64,000 bases of DNA from Rhodococcoides kyotonense (lineage in GTDB: Bacteria > Actinomycetota > Actinomycetes > Mycobacteriales > Mycobacteriaceae): the NCBI RefSeq assembly GCF_001645385.1, contig NZ_LVHI01000003.1, forward strand, positions 62,001 to 126,000, in the 5' to 3' direction. Under the pieces are notes generated by a model that was given only the letters and a program-made list of their open reading frames with translations, was not told the DNA's origin and did no database searches. Position numbers and translations under genes: made by a program. Below are positions 36,528 to 44,803 of this stretch, piece by piece; position 1 is the first letter of the stretch; every line of letters begins with the position of its first letter.

Positions 36528-37183
36528 CGCGAAACCTCCTGCTCGTGCACGTCCACCGCTCCGCCTCGATTGAATCCACGCTCACGGGCCACGCCTGCGA
36601 GCAGGCCTCTGAGTTGCTTGCGGCCTCTGTGCAACCGCGACATCACCGTTCCGATGGGCGTGCCCATGATCTCGGCGATCTCCTTGTACGGGAATCCTTC
36701 GACGTCGGCGTAGTACACCGCCATCCGGAACTCCTCGGGAAGCGACTGCAGCGCTTCCTTGATGTCGTCGTCGGGCAACGAGTCGAGCGCCTCGACCTCG
36801 GCCGAACGCAGTCCGGTCGACGAATGCTCGGCGGTCGCGGCCAACTGCCAATCGGTGATCTCGTCCGTCGGATACTGCGCAGGTTGCCGCTGCTTCTTCC
36901 GGTACGAGTTGATGTAGGTGTTGGTCAGAATGCGGTACAGCCAGGCCTTGAGGTTCGTGCCCTCGCGGAACGACCGGAAAGCGGAATAGGCCTTGATGTA
37001 GGTCTCTTGGACCAGGTCCTCCGCGTCGGCCGGATTTCTCGTCATCCGCAGTGCGGCACCGTACAACTGGTCCAGCATCGGGAGCGCATCACGTTCGAAG
37101 CGTTCCGTCAGTTCGGTCTCCGATTCAGCCGCCGCCTGAGCTGTGCGCTCGACTTCCTCCACGCTGATCCCTTCGGTAGCCAT
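36524..37183 (-). CDS. sigH: ECF sigma factor SigH (SigR)
   Basis: Thiol-oxidative-stress and heat-stress sigma factor, 219 residues from the ATG at 37183. Region 2 shows [20 protein letters not shown] and [20 protein letters not shown], region 4 shows [20 protein letters not shown] and [18 protein letters not shown]. Residues are close to those of M. tuberculosis SigH over most of the length. The ATG has only a tight purine stretch (GGAAGGAC). An in-frame GTG at 37282 with AGGGAG five bases upstream would add 33 residues, and a SigH-type promoter lies just ahead of it. Two isoforms are therefore possible. rshA follows with a GTGA overlap. Confidence 0.95.
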   Translation of the reverse strand: MATEGISVEEVERTAQAAAESETELTERFERDALPMLDQLYGAALRMTRNPADAEDLVQETYIKAYSAFRSFREGTNLKAWLYRILTNTYINSYRKKQRQPAQYPTDEITDWQLAATAEHSSTGLRSAEVEALDSLPDDDIKEALQSLPEEFRMAVYYADVEGFPYKEIAEIMGTPIGTVMSRLHRGRKQLRGLLAGVARERGFNRGGAVDVHEQEVSR

Positions 37184-37322
37184 GTCCTTCCAGGCTACCG
37201 CGGGCGATGTCAGGTCCTTCACGTAGATCGCGCTGCCGTCGGTGGCAGCGCGGACGGGGCGCTCGGTCGTCGATACAGCCACAGCGTCTCCCTTCCTGCT
37301 CGTTCGGTACTCGACCCACAAG

Positions 37323-37349
37323 AACACCGCGAGAGCCCCACCTGTTCCC
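37323..37349 (-). promoter_or_regulatory. SigH-type autoregulatory promoter of sigH
   Basis: On the minus strand GGGAAC and GTTC are separated so that GGAAC-N18-GTT is formed, the consensus for SigH/SigR. It lies about 40 nt before the upstream GTG (37282) of sigH, so a transcript from it would include the long reading frame. Confidence 0.78.
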
Positions 37350-37387
37350 TGCTCCGTCGAACGAGGACCCGTCGATACAGTGACGCC

Positions 37388-37882
37388 ATGGCCGCAGCGT
37401 CCACACCAGCGATCGCCGTCCTTCGCAAGCAGAGGGTCGACCACGAGGTGCACACCTACGATCACGACCCTCGATCGGAGTCGTACGGAACCGAGGCCGC
37501 CGACGTCCTCGGCGCCCGGCTGGGCGTCGACAAGTCCCAGATCTTCAAGACCCTGGTGATCAGAAAGCACGACGGAGCCCTGGCTGTCGCCGTCCTCCCC
37601 GTCACGACGACTCTTTCCCTGAAAGCCGCCGCCGCCGCTCTCGGCGCACGCAAGGCCGCGATGGCCGAACGCGCCGAAGCAGAGCGTTCCACCGGCTACG
37701 TGTTCGGTGGAATCTCGCCCCTCGGCCAGAAGCGAGCGCTGGCGACCGTCGTCGACGAGTCCGCGCTCGGATGGGACCGGGTGCTCTGCAGCGGCGGGCG
37801 TCGTGGACTCGAGATCGAGCTCGATCCGCACGACCTGGTGCGACTCACCCACGCCGTGACGGCGCCCATCGGGGCGAGCTGA
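37388..37882 (+). CDS. ybaK: Cys-tRNA(Pro)/Cys-tRNA(Cys) deacylase YbaK
   Basis: A 164-residue trans-editing enzyme that hydrolyses Cys mischarged on tRNA-Pro. The fold elements [53 protein letters not shown] and [14 protein letters not shown] are those of YbaK, with the catalytic lysine in FKTLV and the GGISP loop. It is divergent from sigH. The ATG at 37388 is 16 residues from the first conserved helix. aroA begins 24 nt downstream, so they probably share a transcript. Confidence 0.92.
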   Translation: MAAASTPAIAVLRKQRVDHEVHTYDHDPRSESYGTEAADVLGARLGVDKSQIFKTLVIRKHDGALAVAVLPVTTTLSLKAAAAALGARKAAMAERAEAERSTGYVFGGISPLGQKRALATVVDESALGWDRVLCSGGRRGLEIELDPHDLVRLTHAVTAPIGAS

Positions 37883-37906
37883 AGCTCGATGCGCAAAGAT
37901 GGGCAG

Positions 37907-39208
37907 GTGAGCAATTGGACAGCGCCGACCGCGACCACCCCAGTCCACGCGACCGTCACCCTGCCCGGATCCAAGTCCATCACCAACCGCGCATTGATCA
38001 TCTCGGCTCTGGCCGAGGGTTCCTCGTCGGTGACGGGCACGCTGCGCAGCCGCGACACCGACCTGATGATCGCCGCGTTGCGCGACCTCGGGGTCGGCAT
38101 CGACATCGATGCCGACGACCCGACATCGCTGACGGTCACGCCCGCTCCCCTGCACGCCGCGACCATCGACTGCGGCCTCGCAGGTACGGTCATGCGCTTC
38201 GTTCCGCCGCTCGCCGCGCTCGCCACGGGCACCGTCGCGTTCGACGGTGACGAGCAGGCCCGTTCCAGGCCCCTGGACACGATCCTGGGCGCATTGCAGA
38301 CACTGGGCGCCCAGGTGGACGGCAACGCGCTTCCCTTCACCGTGACGGGCAACGGACGCCTCGCAGGCGGTCCCGTCGAGATCGACGCGTCGGGCTCCTC
38401 GCAGTTCGTCTCGGGCCTGATGCTGTCCGCTGCCGCGTTCGACGACGGCGTCACCATCAATCACGTCGGCAAGCCGGTTCCGTCGATGCCGCACATCGAT
38501 ATGACCGTCGAGATGCTGCAGCGCGCGGGTGTCCGGGTGGACACTCCCGCCGACAGCGGCGACGCCGACACCTGGCGAGTGCATCCGGGACCGATTCGAG
38601 CGGTCGACTGGGTTGTCGAACCCGATCTGTCGAACGCCACCCCGTTCCTCGCCGCAGCCGCCGTGACGGGAGGCGAAGTGCGCGTGCCGCATTGGCCGTC
38701 GTCGACGACCCAGCCGGGTGATGCGATCCGCGACATTCTCACGTCGATGGGCGCCGAGGTCACACTGGACGACGGCACCCTGGTGGTTCGTGGACCACAG
38801 ACGGTGCGCGGGATCGACGTCGATCTGCACGACGTCGGCGAATTGACCCCGACCGTCGCCGCGCTGGCCGCACTCGCGGACGGCCGCTCCACGCTGCGCG
38901 GAATCGCGCACCTGCGCGGCCACGAGACCGATCGTCTCGCCGCCCTGGTGACGGAGATCAATCGTCTCGGCGGCACTGCAGTCGAGACCGACGACGGCCT
39001 GGAGATCACCCCCGCGCCGCTGCACCAGGGAGTGTGGCGCGCCTACGCCGATCACCGAATGGCAACGGCGGGAGCCATTCTCGGCCTCGTGGTCGACGGT
39101 GTCGAGGTGGACGACATCGATACGACGTCGAAGACGCTCCCCGGCTTCGCACTCCTGTGGGACGAGATGCTCGCGGGCACGCCCGGACGCGTTGGGTCGT
39201 CGTCCTGA
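37907..39208 (+). CDS. aroA: 3-phosphoshikimate 1-carboxyvinyltransferase (EPSP synthase)
   Basis: Sixth step of the shikimate pathway, joining PEP to shikimate 3-phosphate; 433 residues. Motifs: [13 protein letters not shown] (S3P site), [15 protein letters not shown] (the class I LxxGxxxR-type PEP site, with the glycine LAGT), [29 protein letters not shown] and [12 protein letters not shown]. The start is the GTG giving VSNWTAPTA; an upstream ATG at 37889 adds six residues. It is followed by rsgA with a 4-nt overlap (CTGA). In M. tuberculosis the same pair is Rv3227-Rv3228. Confidence 0.95.
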   Translation: MSNWTAPTATTPVHATVTLPGSKSITNRALIISALAEGSSSVTGTLRSRDTDLMIAALRDLGVGIDIDADDPTSLTVTPAPLHAATIDCGLAGTVMRFVPPLAALATGTVAFDGDEQARSRPLDTILGALQTLGAQVDGNALPFTVTGNGRLAGGPVEIDASGSSQFVSGLMLSAAAFDDGVTINHVGKPVPSMPHIDMTVEMLQRAGVRVDTPADSGDADTWRVHPGPIRAVDWVVEPDLSNATPFLAAAAVTGGEVRVPHWPSSTTQPGDAIRDILTSMGAEVTLDDGTLVVRGPQTVRGIDVDLHDVGELTPTVAALAALADGRSTLRGIAHLRGHETDRLAALVTEINRLGGTAVETDDGLEITPAPLHQGVWRAYADHRMATAGAILGLVVDGVEVDDIDTTSKTLPGFALLWDEMLAGTPGRVGSSS

Positions 39209-40194
39209 GTCGCCGTCGGTACGACGAGTCGGATGTGCGGATTCGTCCTGGCAAGAGTTCACGGCCCAGGACGAAGACGCGACCCGAGCACGCCGACGCG
39301 GAATCGGCGATGGTGGTCTCGGTCGACCGTGGCCGATGGGGCTGCGTACTCGGCGGCGATCCGGACAGGCCCGTCGTGACGATGCGGGCGCGTGAACTGG
39401 GCCGCACTCCTATTGTCGTCGGCGACGACGTCGACATCGTCGGAGATCTGTCCGGCAAGGTCGACACCTTGGCACGCATCGTGCGGGTGTCCGAACGGCG
39501 AACGGTGTTGCGCCGCACCGCCGACGACACCGACCCGTACGAGCGCGTGGTCGTCGCGAACGCCGAACAGCTGCTCATCGTCTCGGCGCTGGCCGATCCG
39601 CCCCCGCGCACGGGGTTCGTCGAACGGGCGCTCGTGGCCGCCTACGTCGGCGGACTGAATCCGATCCTCTGCCTGACCAAGAGCGATCTGGCCGATCCGA
39701 CCGAGTTCGCGGCGGCGTTCGCCGATCTCGACGTCCCGGTGGTACTGGCCGGCCAGAGCGAAGACCTCGGCGAACTGACCGGCGTTCTCGCCGGCACGGT
39801 CACGGCGTTGATCGGGCACTCCGGCGTCGGCAAATCGACGATGGTCAACAGGCTCGTGCCCGACGCGCATCGCGCCACCGGTGTCGTGTCCGGCGTCGGC
39901 AAGGGCCGTCACACGTCGACGCAGTCGGTCGCATTGCCACTACCCGGTGGCGGCTGGGTCATCGACACGCCCGGTATCCGGTCCTTCGGCCTTGCTCACA
40001 TCGCGCCGGAGGACGTCGTGGCGGCGTTCTCCGACCTCGCGGAGACCATCGACGACTGCCCACGCGGATGCACTCATCTCGGCCCGCCCGCGGATCCCGA
40101 GTGCGCGCTCGACACATTGACCGGCGACGCTGCCCGACGCGTCCGCGCCGTCCGATCGCTGCTCGAAGCCGTCCGGACCAACGACGCCTGGTAG
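39205..40194 (+). CDS. rsgA: Ribosome small-subunit GTPase RsgA
   Basis: Circularly permuted GTPase that matures the 30S subunit. After an OB-like domain ([15 protein letters not shown]) come G4 (LCLTKSDL), G1 ([14 protein letters not shown]), the switch region ([11 protein letters not shown]) and G3 ([11 protein letters not shown]). The C-terminal zinc finger is C-x3-C-x-H-x8-C in [11 protein letters not shown] and PEC. The best match to the family N-terminus ([16 protein letters not shown]) begins at a CTG at 39205, which forms CTGA with the aroA stop and gives 329 residues. No ATG, GTG or TTG lies there; the first conventional one is a GTG at 39235, which would delete ten conserved residues. 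CTG is therefore proposed. Confidence 0.9.
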   Translation: MSRRRYDESDVRIRPGKSSRPRTKTRPEHADAESAMVVSVDRGRWGCVLGGDPDRPVVTMRARELGRTPIVVGDDVDIVGDLSGKVDTLARIVRVSERRTVLRRTADDTDPYERVVVANAEQLLIVSALADPPPRTGFVERALVAAYVGGLNPILCLTKSDLADPTEFAAAFADLDVPVVLAGQSEDLGELTGVLAGTVTALIGHSGVGKSTMVNRLVPDAHRATGVVSGVGKGRHTSTQSVALPLPGGGWVIDTPGIRSFGLAHIAPEDVVAAFSDLAETIDDCPRGCTHLGPPADPECALDTLTGDAARRVRAVRSLLEAVRTNDAW

Positions 40195-40195
40195 A

Positions 40196-40245
40196 CGCAC
40201 GTGCGCGCGAATGTGCAGCGGGCTGTACATTCGCGCGCACGTGCG
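40196..40245. terminator. Long perfect hairpin after rsgA
   Basis: Two exactly complementary 19-nt arms (40196-40214 and 40227-40245) flank a 12-nt centre that can extend the stem by 4 pairs, leaving a CGGG tetraloop. It lies in the 61-bp gap between convergent rsgA and a desaturase gene. It has no T-run. The arms contain CACGTG and GCGCGC. Terminator function is probable, though the length is unusual. Confidence 0.7.
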
Positions 40246-40255
40246 CCGAAGGCGC

Positions 40256-41509
40256 CTACTTCGAGAGTTTCGCGATCAGACCGCGAATCCCCTTGTTCTT
40301 CTTCGATTCCTGGATCGCGGTACGCAGTCCGCGACGCTTGCCGGTCTCGGGATCGACGGTCAGCAGACCGCCGGTCGCGCCCGCGAACTTCTTCTCCGAC
40401 GCGGTTTCCGGTGCGTCGTCGGCCGTCGCCTTGAGGTACTTGTTCGGCAGCGAGAGCTTCGCGATGGTGCGCCACGACAGCAGGTACTGCTTACCGAGAG
40501 ACCCTGTGGTGTACGGCAAGTCGTACTTCTCGGCCAGTTCGAGAACACGGAACTTGATCTCGCGCAGCCGGTTGCTCGGCAGGTCGGGGAACAGGTGGTG
40601 CTCGATCTGATAGCAGAGGTTTCCGCTCATGAACTCCATGACGGGCCCTGCTTCGAAGTTGGCGCTGCCGAGCATCTGACGCAGGTACCACTGCCCCTGC
40701 GTTTCGTTCTCCATGTCCTTCTTGGTGAACTTCTCGGCACCGTCGGGGAAATGCCCGCAGAAGATGACGGTGTTGGTCCACACGTTGCGAATCATGTTCG
40801 CGACGATGTTGGCCGTCAGCGTGCTCTTCCAGGCCGGGCCTGTCACTGCCGGGTAGATGACGTAATCCTTGGCGATCTGGCGACCGATCTTCGCCAGCAC
40901 CTCGCTACGCTTCCGCTCGAACTCCTCGCGGGGAACGCGCCCCTTGGCGACCTTCCCGAGTTCGAGGTGCTGAGCGGCGACGCCGTACTCGAAGAACAGC
41001 TGCAGCAGCAGGTTGTACACCGGGTTGCCCAGGTTGAACGGCTTCCACCGCTGGTCCCGGGTGACGCGCAGCAGACCGTAGCCCACGTCGTCGTCCATGC
41101 CGAGAACGTTCGTGTACTTGTGGTGGATGTAGTTGTGCGTCTGCTTCCAGTGCGCGGACGGACCGGTGTTGTCCCACTCCCACGAGGTCGAGTGGATCTC
41201 CGGATCGTTCATCCAGTCCCACTGCCCGTGCATCACGTTGTGGCCGAGTTCCATGTTCTCGATGATCTTCGCGACCCCGAGCATGCCCGTGCCCAGCAAC
41301 CAGGCGGGACGCTTACGGCTGGCGAAAAGCACAGCGCGACCGCCGATTTCGAGCGTCCGCTGCAGACGAATGGTGTTGCGGATGTACCGCGCATCCTTCT
41401 CGCCGCGCGATGCCTCGATGTCACGCCGGATAGCGTCGAGCTCGACGCCGAGAGCTTCGACGTCGGCATCGGTCAGATGGGCGTATTCCTTGATATCCGA
41501 AATCGCCAC
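40256..41509 (-). CDS. desA3: DesA3-type membrane acyl-CoA desaturase (copy 1)
   Basis: A 417-residue di-iron membrane desaturase that introduces a delta-9 double bond into acyl-CoA. Three histidine boxes are present: HNVMHGQWDW, HNYIHHKYTN and QIEHHLFPDLP, with membrane helices between them. Electrons come from the ferredoxin reductase encoded at 43031. It starts at a GTG with AGGAGG 10 bases upstream. It is the third gene of a reductase-desaturase-desaturase run on the minus strand, but the 85-bp gap before it carries CCGTAA-type inverted repeats, so it may have its own promoter. It is closely similar to the next desaturase gene upstream; the pair arose by tandem duplication. Confidence 0.92.
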   Translation of the reverse strand: MAISDIKEYAHLTDADVEALGVELDAIRRDIEASRGEKDARYIRNTIRLQRTLEIGGRAVLFASRKRPAWLLGTGMLGVAKIIENMELGHNVMHGQWDWMNDPEIHSTSWEWDNTGPSAHWKQTHNYIHHKYTNVLGMDDDVGYGLLRVTRDQRWKPFNLGNPVYNLLLQLFFEYGVAAQHLELGKVAKGRVPREEFERKRSEVLAKIGRQIAKDYVIYPAVTGPAWKSTLTANIVANMIRNVWTNTVIFCGHFPDGAEKFTKKDMENETQGQWYLRQMLGSANFEAGPVMEFMSGNLCYQIEHHLFPDLPSNRLREIKFRVLELAEKYDLPYTTGSLGKQYLLSWRTIAKLSLPNKYLKATADDAPETASEKKFAGATGGLLTVDPETGKRRGLRTAIQESKKNKGIRGLIAKLSK

Positions 41510-41572
41510 GGGTTACGGCCCTCCTGGCAGTCGTCGGGGTGCACGTCGTGCACGTTTCTTTCGACTACCGTA

Positions 41573-41610
41573 CCGTAACTTACGGCTCCGTAGGTTACGA
41601 GTCCGTAGGT
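41573..41610 (-). promoter_or_regulatory. CCGTAA/CCGTAGG repeats upstream of desaturase copy 1
   Basis: A perfect 13-bp palindrome CCGTAA-C-TTACGG (41573-41585) is followed by CCGTAGGTTACG (41588-41599) and CCGTAGGT (41603-41610). The first repeats lie in the intergenic region, the last ones overlap the 3' end of copy 2. The 11-mer CCGTAGGTTAC recurs upstream of the reductase gene. A shared operator is inferred. Confidence 0.6.
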
Positions 41611-42923
41611 GTGAGTGAGCTCACCGGCCGCCCACCCTTGGACGCACGACGCAAAGCGCGTGCCTGTCGCTTCGCTTCCTTCTTCGCGTGCCGCAGCTGC
41701 ACACGCGCCTCGGCGATCGCCGACCGCAGGCCACGCCGCTTCCCTGTCAGCGGATCGATCGTCAGCGCGTGGACGACAGGAGTATCACCGGTGCGGAAGC
41801 GCCGTTCCGAGCTCGTCTCGGGCGCATTGTCCGACGTCGCCCGCAGCCAGGAGTCCGGCAACGACAGCTTGTGGATGGTGCGCAACGCGAGAAGGTACTG
41901 CTTGCCCAGCGACCCCGTCGTGTACGGAAGGTCGTACTTCTCGCACAGCGCGTGCACCTTCTCGGCGATCTCTGCGTAGCGATTGCTCGGCAGGTCGGGG
42001 AACATGTGGTGCTCGATCTGGTAGCAGAGGTTGCCACTCATGAACGCCATGATCTTGCCCGCGTCGAAGTTGGCGCTGCCGAGCATCTGACGCAGATAGA
42101 ACTCGGCGCGTGTCTCGGACTCGAACTGACCCATCGTGAACTTCTCGGCGCCGTCGGGAAAGTGACCGCAGAAGATGACCGCGTACGCCCACAGGTTGCG
42201 CACGAGGTTGGCGGTGGTGTTGGCCGTCAGCGTGCTCTTCCACGCGGGCCCCGACAGAGCGGGAAACAGCACGAAATCCTTGCCGACCTGACGAATGATC
42301 TTCGCCCAGAACGCTCGGTTCGACGGCGACTGCCAGTACGGCAGCGCCATTTCGCCGTCCATCTCCTTCTGCTGCCTGCAGTCGTGGATGGCGATGCCCC
42401 ACTCGAAGGTGGCTGCCAGCACGATGTTGGCGAACGGCTGCAGAAGGTTGATCGGCCGCCAGGCCTCGTCGCGCGTCATGCGCAGGATGCCGAAGCCGAT
42501 GTCGTCGTCCATTCCGACGATGTTGGTGTACGTGTGGTGCGAGTAGTTGTGCGCACGCTTCCACTGTTCGGACGGACCGGTCTGATCCCACTCCCACGAC
42601 ACCGAATGAATCTCCGGGTCGTTCATCCAGTCCCACTGCCCGTGCATCACGTTGTGGCCGAGTTCCATGTTCTCGACGATCTTCGCGACGCTGAGCATCG
42701 CCGTGCCGACGAGCCACGCCGGCCGATACTTGCTGCCCAACAACACGATTCGCCCGCCGAGCTCGAGGCAGCGCTGCAGTTTGATGGTCCGCCGAATGTA
42801 CGACGCGTCCCGCTCACCCCGGCTGTCCTCGATGTCACGGCGTACCGCGTCGAGTTCGCGACCGAAGGCTTCGAGATCTTCCTCGGTCAGGTGGGCGAAT
42901 TCCTTGATGTCCGTGATGGCCAT
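41595..42923 (-). CDS. DesA3-type membrane acyl-CoA desaturase (copy 2)
   Basis: A 442-residue paralogue of the adjacent desaturase. Histidine boxes are HNVMHGQWDW, HNYSHHTYTN and QIEHHMFPDLP. It differs in the central region (WGIAIHDCRQQKEMDGEM) and has a longer basic C-terminal tail (AKKEAKRQARALRRASKGG). The ATG at 42923 has GGAGG six bases upstream. It lies 107 bp after the reductase gene, whose 3' end carries a GTGTGA-AG-TCACAC palindrome. Which chain length each paralogue prefers cannot be read. Retention of both histidine sets suggests both are active. Confidence 0.92.
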   Translation of the reverse strand: MAITDIKEFAHLTEEDLEAFGRELDAVRRDIEDSRGERDASYIRRTIKLQRCLELGGRIVLLGSKYRPAWLVGTAMLSVAKIVENMELGHNVMHGQWDWMNDPEIHSVSWEWDQTGPSEQWKRAHNYSHHTYTNIVGMDDDIGFGILRMTRDEAWRPINLLQPFANIVLAATFEWGIAIHDCRQQKEMDGEMALPYWQSPSNRAFWAKIIRQVGKDFVLFPALSGPAWKSTLTANTTANLVRNLWAYAVIFCGHFPDGAEKFTMGQFESETRAEFYLRQMLGSANFDAGKIMAFMSGNLCYQIEHHMFPDLPSNRYAEIAEKVHALCEKYDLPYTTGSLGKQYLLALRTIHKLSLPDSWLRATSDNAPETSSERRFRTGDTPVVHALTIDPLTGKRRGLRSAIAEARVQLRHAKKEAKRQARALRRASKGGRPVSSLTPTDS

Positions 42924-43030
42924 CGTGGTCCTCCGAAAGTCATGGGCGGTGCCCGAAGTACAGATTCGCGACAAGCGCCGACCGCAAGCCTAACCGACGA
43001 TGCTGAGAAGTCGGTGTGTGAAGTCACACG

Positions 43031-44158
43031 CTAGAGCTCGAGCGTGCAGTCCCCCGCCGCAGCCGAGATGCACGTCTGGATCCGGTCGCCTTCACCGTGT
43101 TCCTTGCCGGACCGTAGATCGATGACGTGTCCCTCGACCAGCGGAACCACACAGGTCTGGCAGATGCCCATGCGGCAGCCGAACGGCATCTGGACGCCGA
43201 GCTTCTCGCCTGCCTCCAGCAGGGTGGTGGCACCGTCGACCTCGGCCGAACGATCGGACTTGGAGAACGTGACGGTTCCACCCTTGCCCGAGGTGTCGGC
43301 GCGGGCGATCTCGAACCGCTCCAGGTGCAGCTTGTCCTCGATCCCCTCCTGCTTCCAGACGCGCTCGATCTCCTCCAGCAGCGCCGACGGGCCACACGCC
43401 CACGTCTCGCGCGAACGCCAATCCGGGTACAACTCGTCGAGCGACGCCAGGGCGAACTTGCCGTCCGACCGGGTCAACTGCACGTGCGAGACGAACTGTG
43501 GGTGACCGTCGGCGATGCTCGCGAGTTCGCTCGCGAACATGACCTCGTCCTCGGTGGGCGCGGAATGGATGTGGACGGTGTCCGGCATGTCGCCGTGCCG
43601 GTCCATCGACCGCAGCATCGACATGATCGGGGTGATTCCGCTACCTGCGGTGAGAAACAGGATCTTCTCGGGCGGCGGCGTCGGGAGCGCGAAATTGCCC
43701 TTGGGAGCGGCCAATCGAACGATCGTCCCCTGCGGTACCCCGCCGACGAGATGGCTCGACAGAAAGCCCTCGGGCATCGCCTTGACCGTGATCGAGATCA
43801 GCTTCTCTTCCCAGTTGGGAGGCGACGTCAGCGAATACGAACGCCAGTGCCACCGTCCGTCGAGATGCAGGCCGATGCCGATGTACTGCCCCGGCTGGTA
43901 GTCGAAGTTGAAGCCCCATCCGGGCTGGATCACGAGCGTCACCGCGGTCGCGGTTTCCTGCTTGACCTCGACGACGCGTCCGCGCAACTCGCGGGCCGAC
44001 CACAGCGGGTTCGCCAAATGCAGGTAGTCGTCGGGAAGCAACGGGGTGGTGATCCTGGTGAACGCGCCACGCAGCATGTTCAGCTTCGGCCGCTTCGGTG
44101 CGGACACGTCCGCAGCCGGAGCTTCCAGCCACTTCTTGAGGTTCATCCGGGGGTTCAT
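43031..44158 (-). CDS. Ferredoxin-NAD(P) reductase-type oxidoreductase partner of DesA3
   Basis: A 375-residue electron-transfer protein of the Rv3230c type, which supplies electrons to the stearoyl-CoA desaturase. Domains in order: FAD site [12 protein letters not shown](P)H site [13 protein letters not shown] and a C-terminal plant-type [2Fe-2S] ferredoxin with CRMGICQTC and a distal cysteine in IQTC. The ATG at 44158 has GAGGAG directly upstream; a second ATG at 44146 is an alternative. It heads the desaturase cluster. Two copies of GGTTAC/CCGTAGG motifs lie 54-76 bp before the start. The long hydrophilic N-terminus has no signal peptide, so it works on the cytoplasmic membrane face. Confidence 0.92.
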   Translation of the reverse strand: MNPRMNLKKWLEAPAADVSAPKRPKLNMLRGAFTRITTPLLPDDYLHLANPLWSARELRGRVVEVKQETATAVTLVIQPGWGFNFDYQPGQYIGIGLHLDGRWHWRSYSLTSPPNWEEKLISITVKAMPEGFLSSHLVGGVPQGTIVRLAAPKGNFALPTPPPEKILFLTAGSGITPIMSMLRSMDRHGDMPDTVHIHSAPTEDEVMFASELASIADGHPQFVSHVQLTRSDGKFALASLDELYPDWRSRETWACGPSALLEEIERVWKQEGIEDKLHLERFEIARADTSGKGGTVTFSKSDRSAEVDGATTLLEAGEKLGVQMPFGCRMGICQTCVVPLVEGHVIDLRSGKEHGEGDRIQTCISAAAGDCTLEL

Positions 44159-44211
44159 CTCCTCGATCGCGACGATGCGGCAGATCGCGCACGCCGCCCT
44201 GCCGTCGTACA

Positions 44212-44233
44212 GGTTACGCTACCGTAGGTTACC
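44212..44233 (-). promoter_or_regulatory. GGTTACG and CCGTAGGTTACC motifs upstream of the desaturase reductase
   Basis: GGTTACG (44212-44218) and CCGTAGGTTACC (44222-44233) share the 11-mer CCGTAGGTTAC with the region before desaturase copy 1. The pair lies 54-75 bp upstream of the reductase start, a normal operator position. Confidence 0.6.
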
Positions 44234-44267
44234 TGGAGGTAGACGACTGTGTCACAGCTGTTCGAGG

Positions 44268-44792
44268 TCACAGCAGTTCGAGCAGGAACGGCAACTCCTG
44301 GGTCGCGTACCACGCCAGGCTGTGGTCCTCGGCGTCTCCGAGCACGAACTCCGCGTCGGGATCACCCATGTCGGCAGCATCGATCACTCCGACTGCCTTC
44401 TCGACGGCGGGCTCTGCGGCCTCGAGATCCATGTGCACCGACGCGACCTGGTTCAGCCGCAGCGGCTCTTTCAAGCGCACGACGGCGTCGTCCAGATCGG
44501 GGCGCAGCGTGGGATCGTCCACGTCGGCAGCGATGACGGCTCGGCGGTGCACGACACCCCCGTCGACGACGCCATCCTCGGCCTCGTCGTCGCGCGACGC
44601 GGCGATCAAGCGCAGCGACGCCCGTGCCGCCTCGTTCATGGCGACCTCGGCCAGTTCCTCGTCGTCACCCGACGAATACGCCTCGCGCAGTGTCGGAGTC
44701 ACCGCGAACGCCGTTCGGCTCACCGGATGGAACTCCTCGTCGGCGACGAGCGTCCTCAACATCGAGACCGTCGCCGGTACATACACCCTCAC
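44268..44792 (-). CDS. DUF6912 family protein (Rv3231c-like)
   Basis: A 174-residue acidic protein found next to the desaturase genes in mycobacteria. It begins VRVYVPATVSMLRTL and contains HPVSRTAFAVTPTLREAY, EELAEVAMNEAARASLRLI and EDHSLAWYATQELPFLL. No catalytic motif is recognised. Two GTG starts compete: 44807, overlapping the upstream stop as GTGA, and 44792, which has GAGGA eight bases upstream and matches the N-terminus of the mycobacterial protein; the latter was chosen. It follows the acyltransferase gene and is probably translated with it. Function unknown. Confidence 0.82.
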   Translation of the reverse strand: MRVYVPATVSMLRTLVADEEFHPVSRTAFAVTPTLREAYSSGDDEELAEVAMNEAARASLRLIAASRDDEAEDGVVDGGVVHRRAVIAADVDDPTLRPDLDDAVVRLKEPLRLNQVASVHMDLEAAEPAVEKAVGVIDAADMGDPDAEFVLGDAEDHSLAWYATQELPFLLELL

Positions 44793-44803
44793 GCGTTCTT
44801 TCC

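Noticed and set aside
37889..37906. ATG at 37889 as the aroA start
   Set aside because: It would add MRKDGQ, has no purine-rich sequence in front, and the GTG that follows opens the usual EPSP synthase N-terminus.
43016..43029. GTGTGA-AG-TCACAC palindrome after the reductase gene as a CRP site
   Set aside because: The half-sites are right but the spacing is 2 instead of 6 nt. It may be a minor hairpin; no function is claimed.
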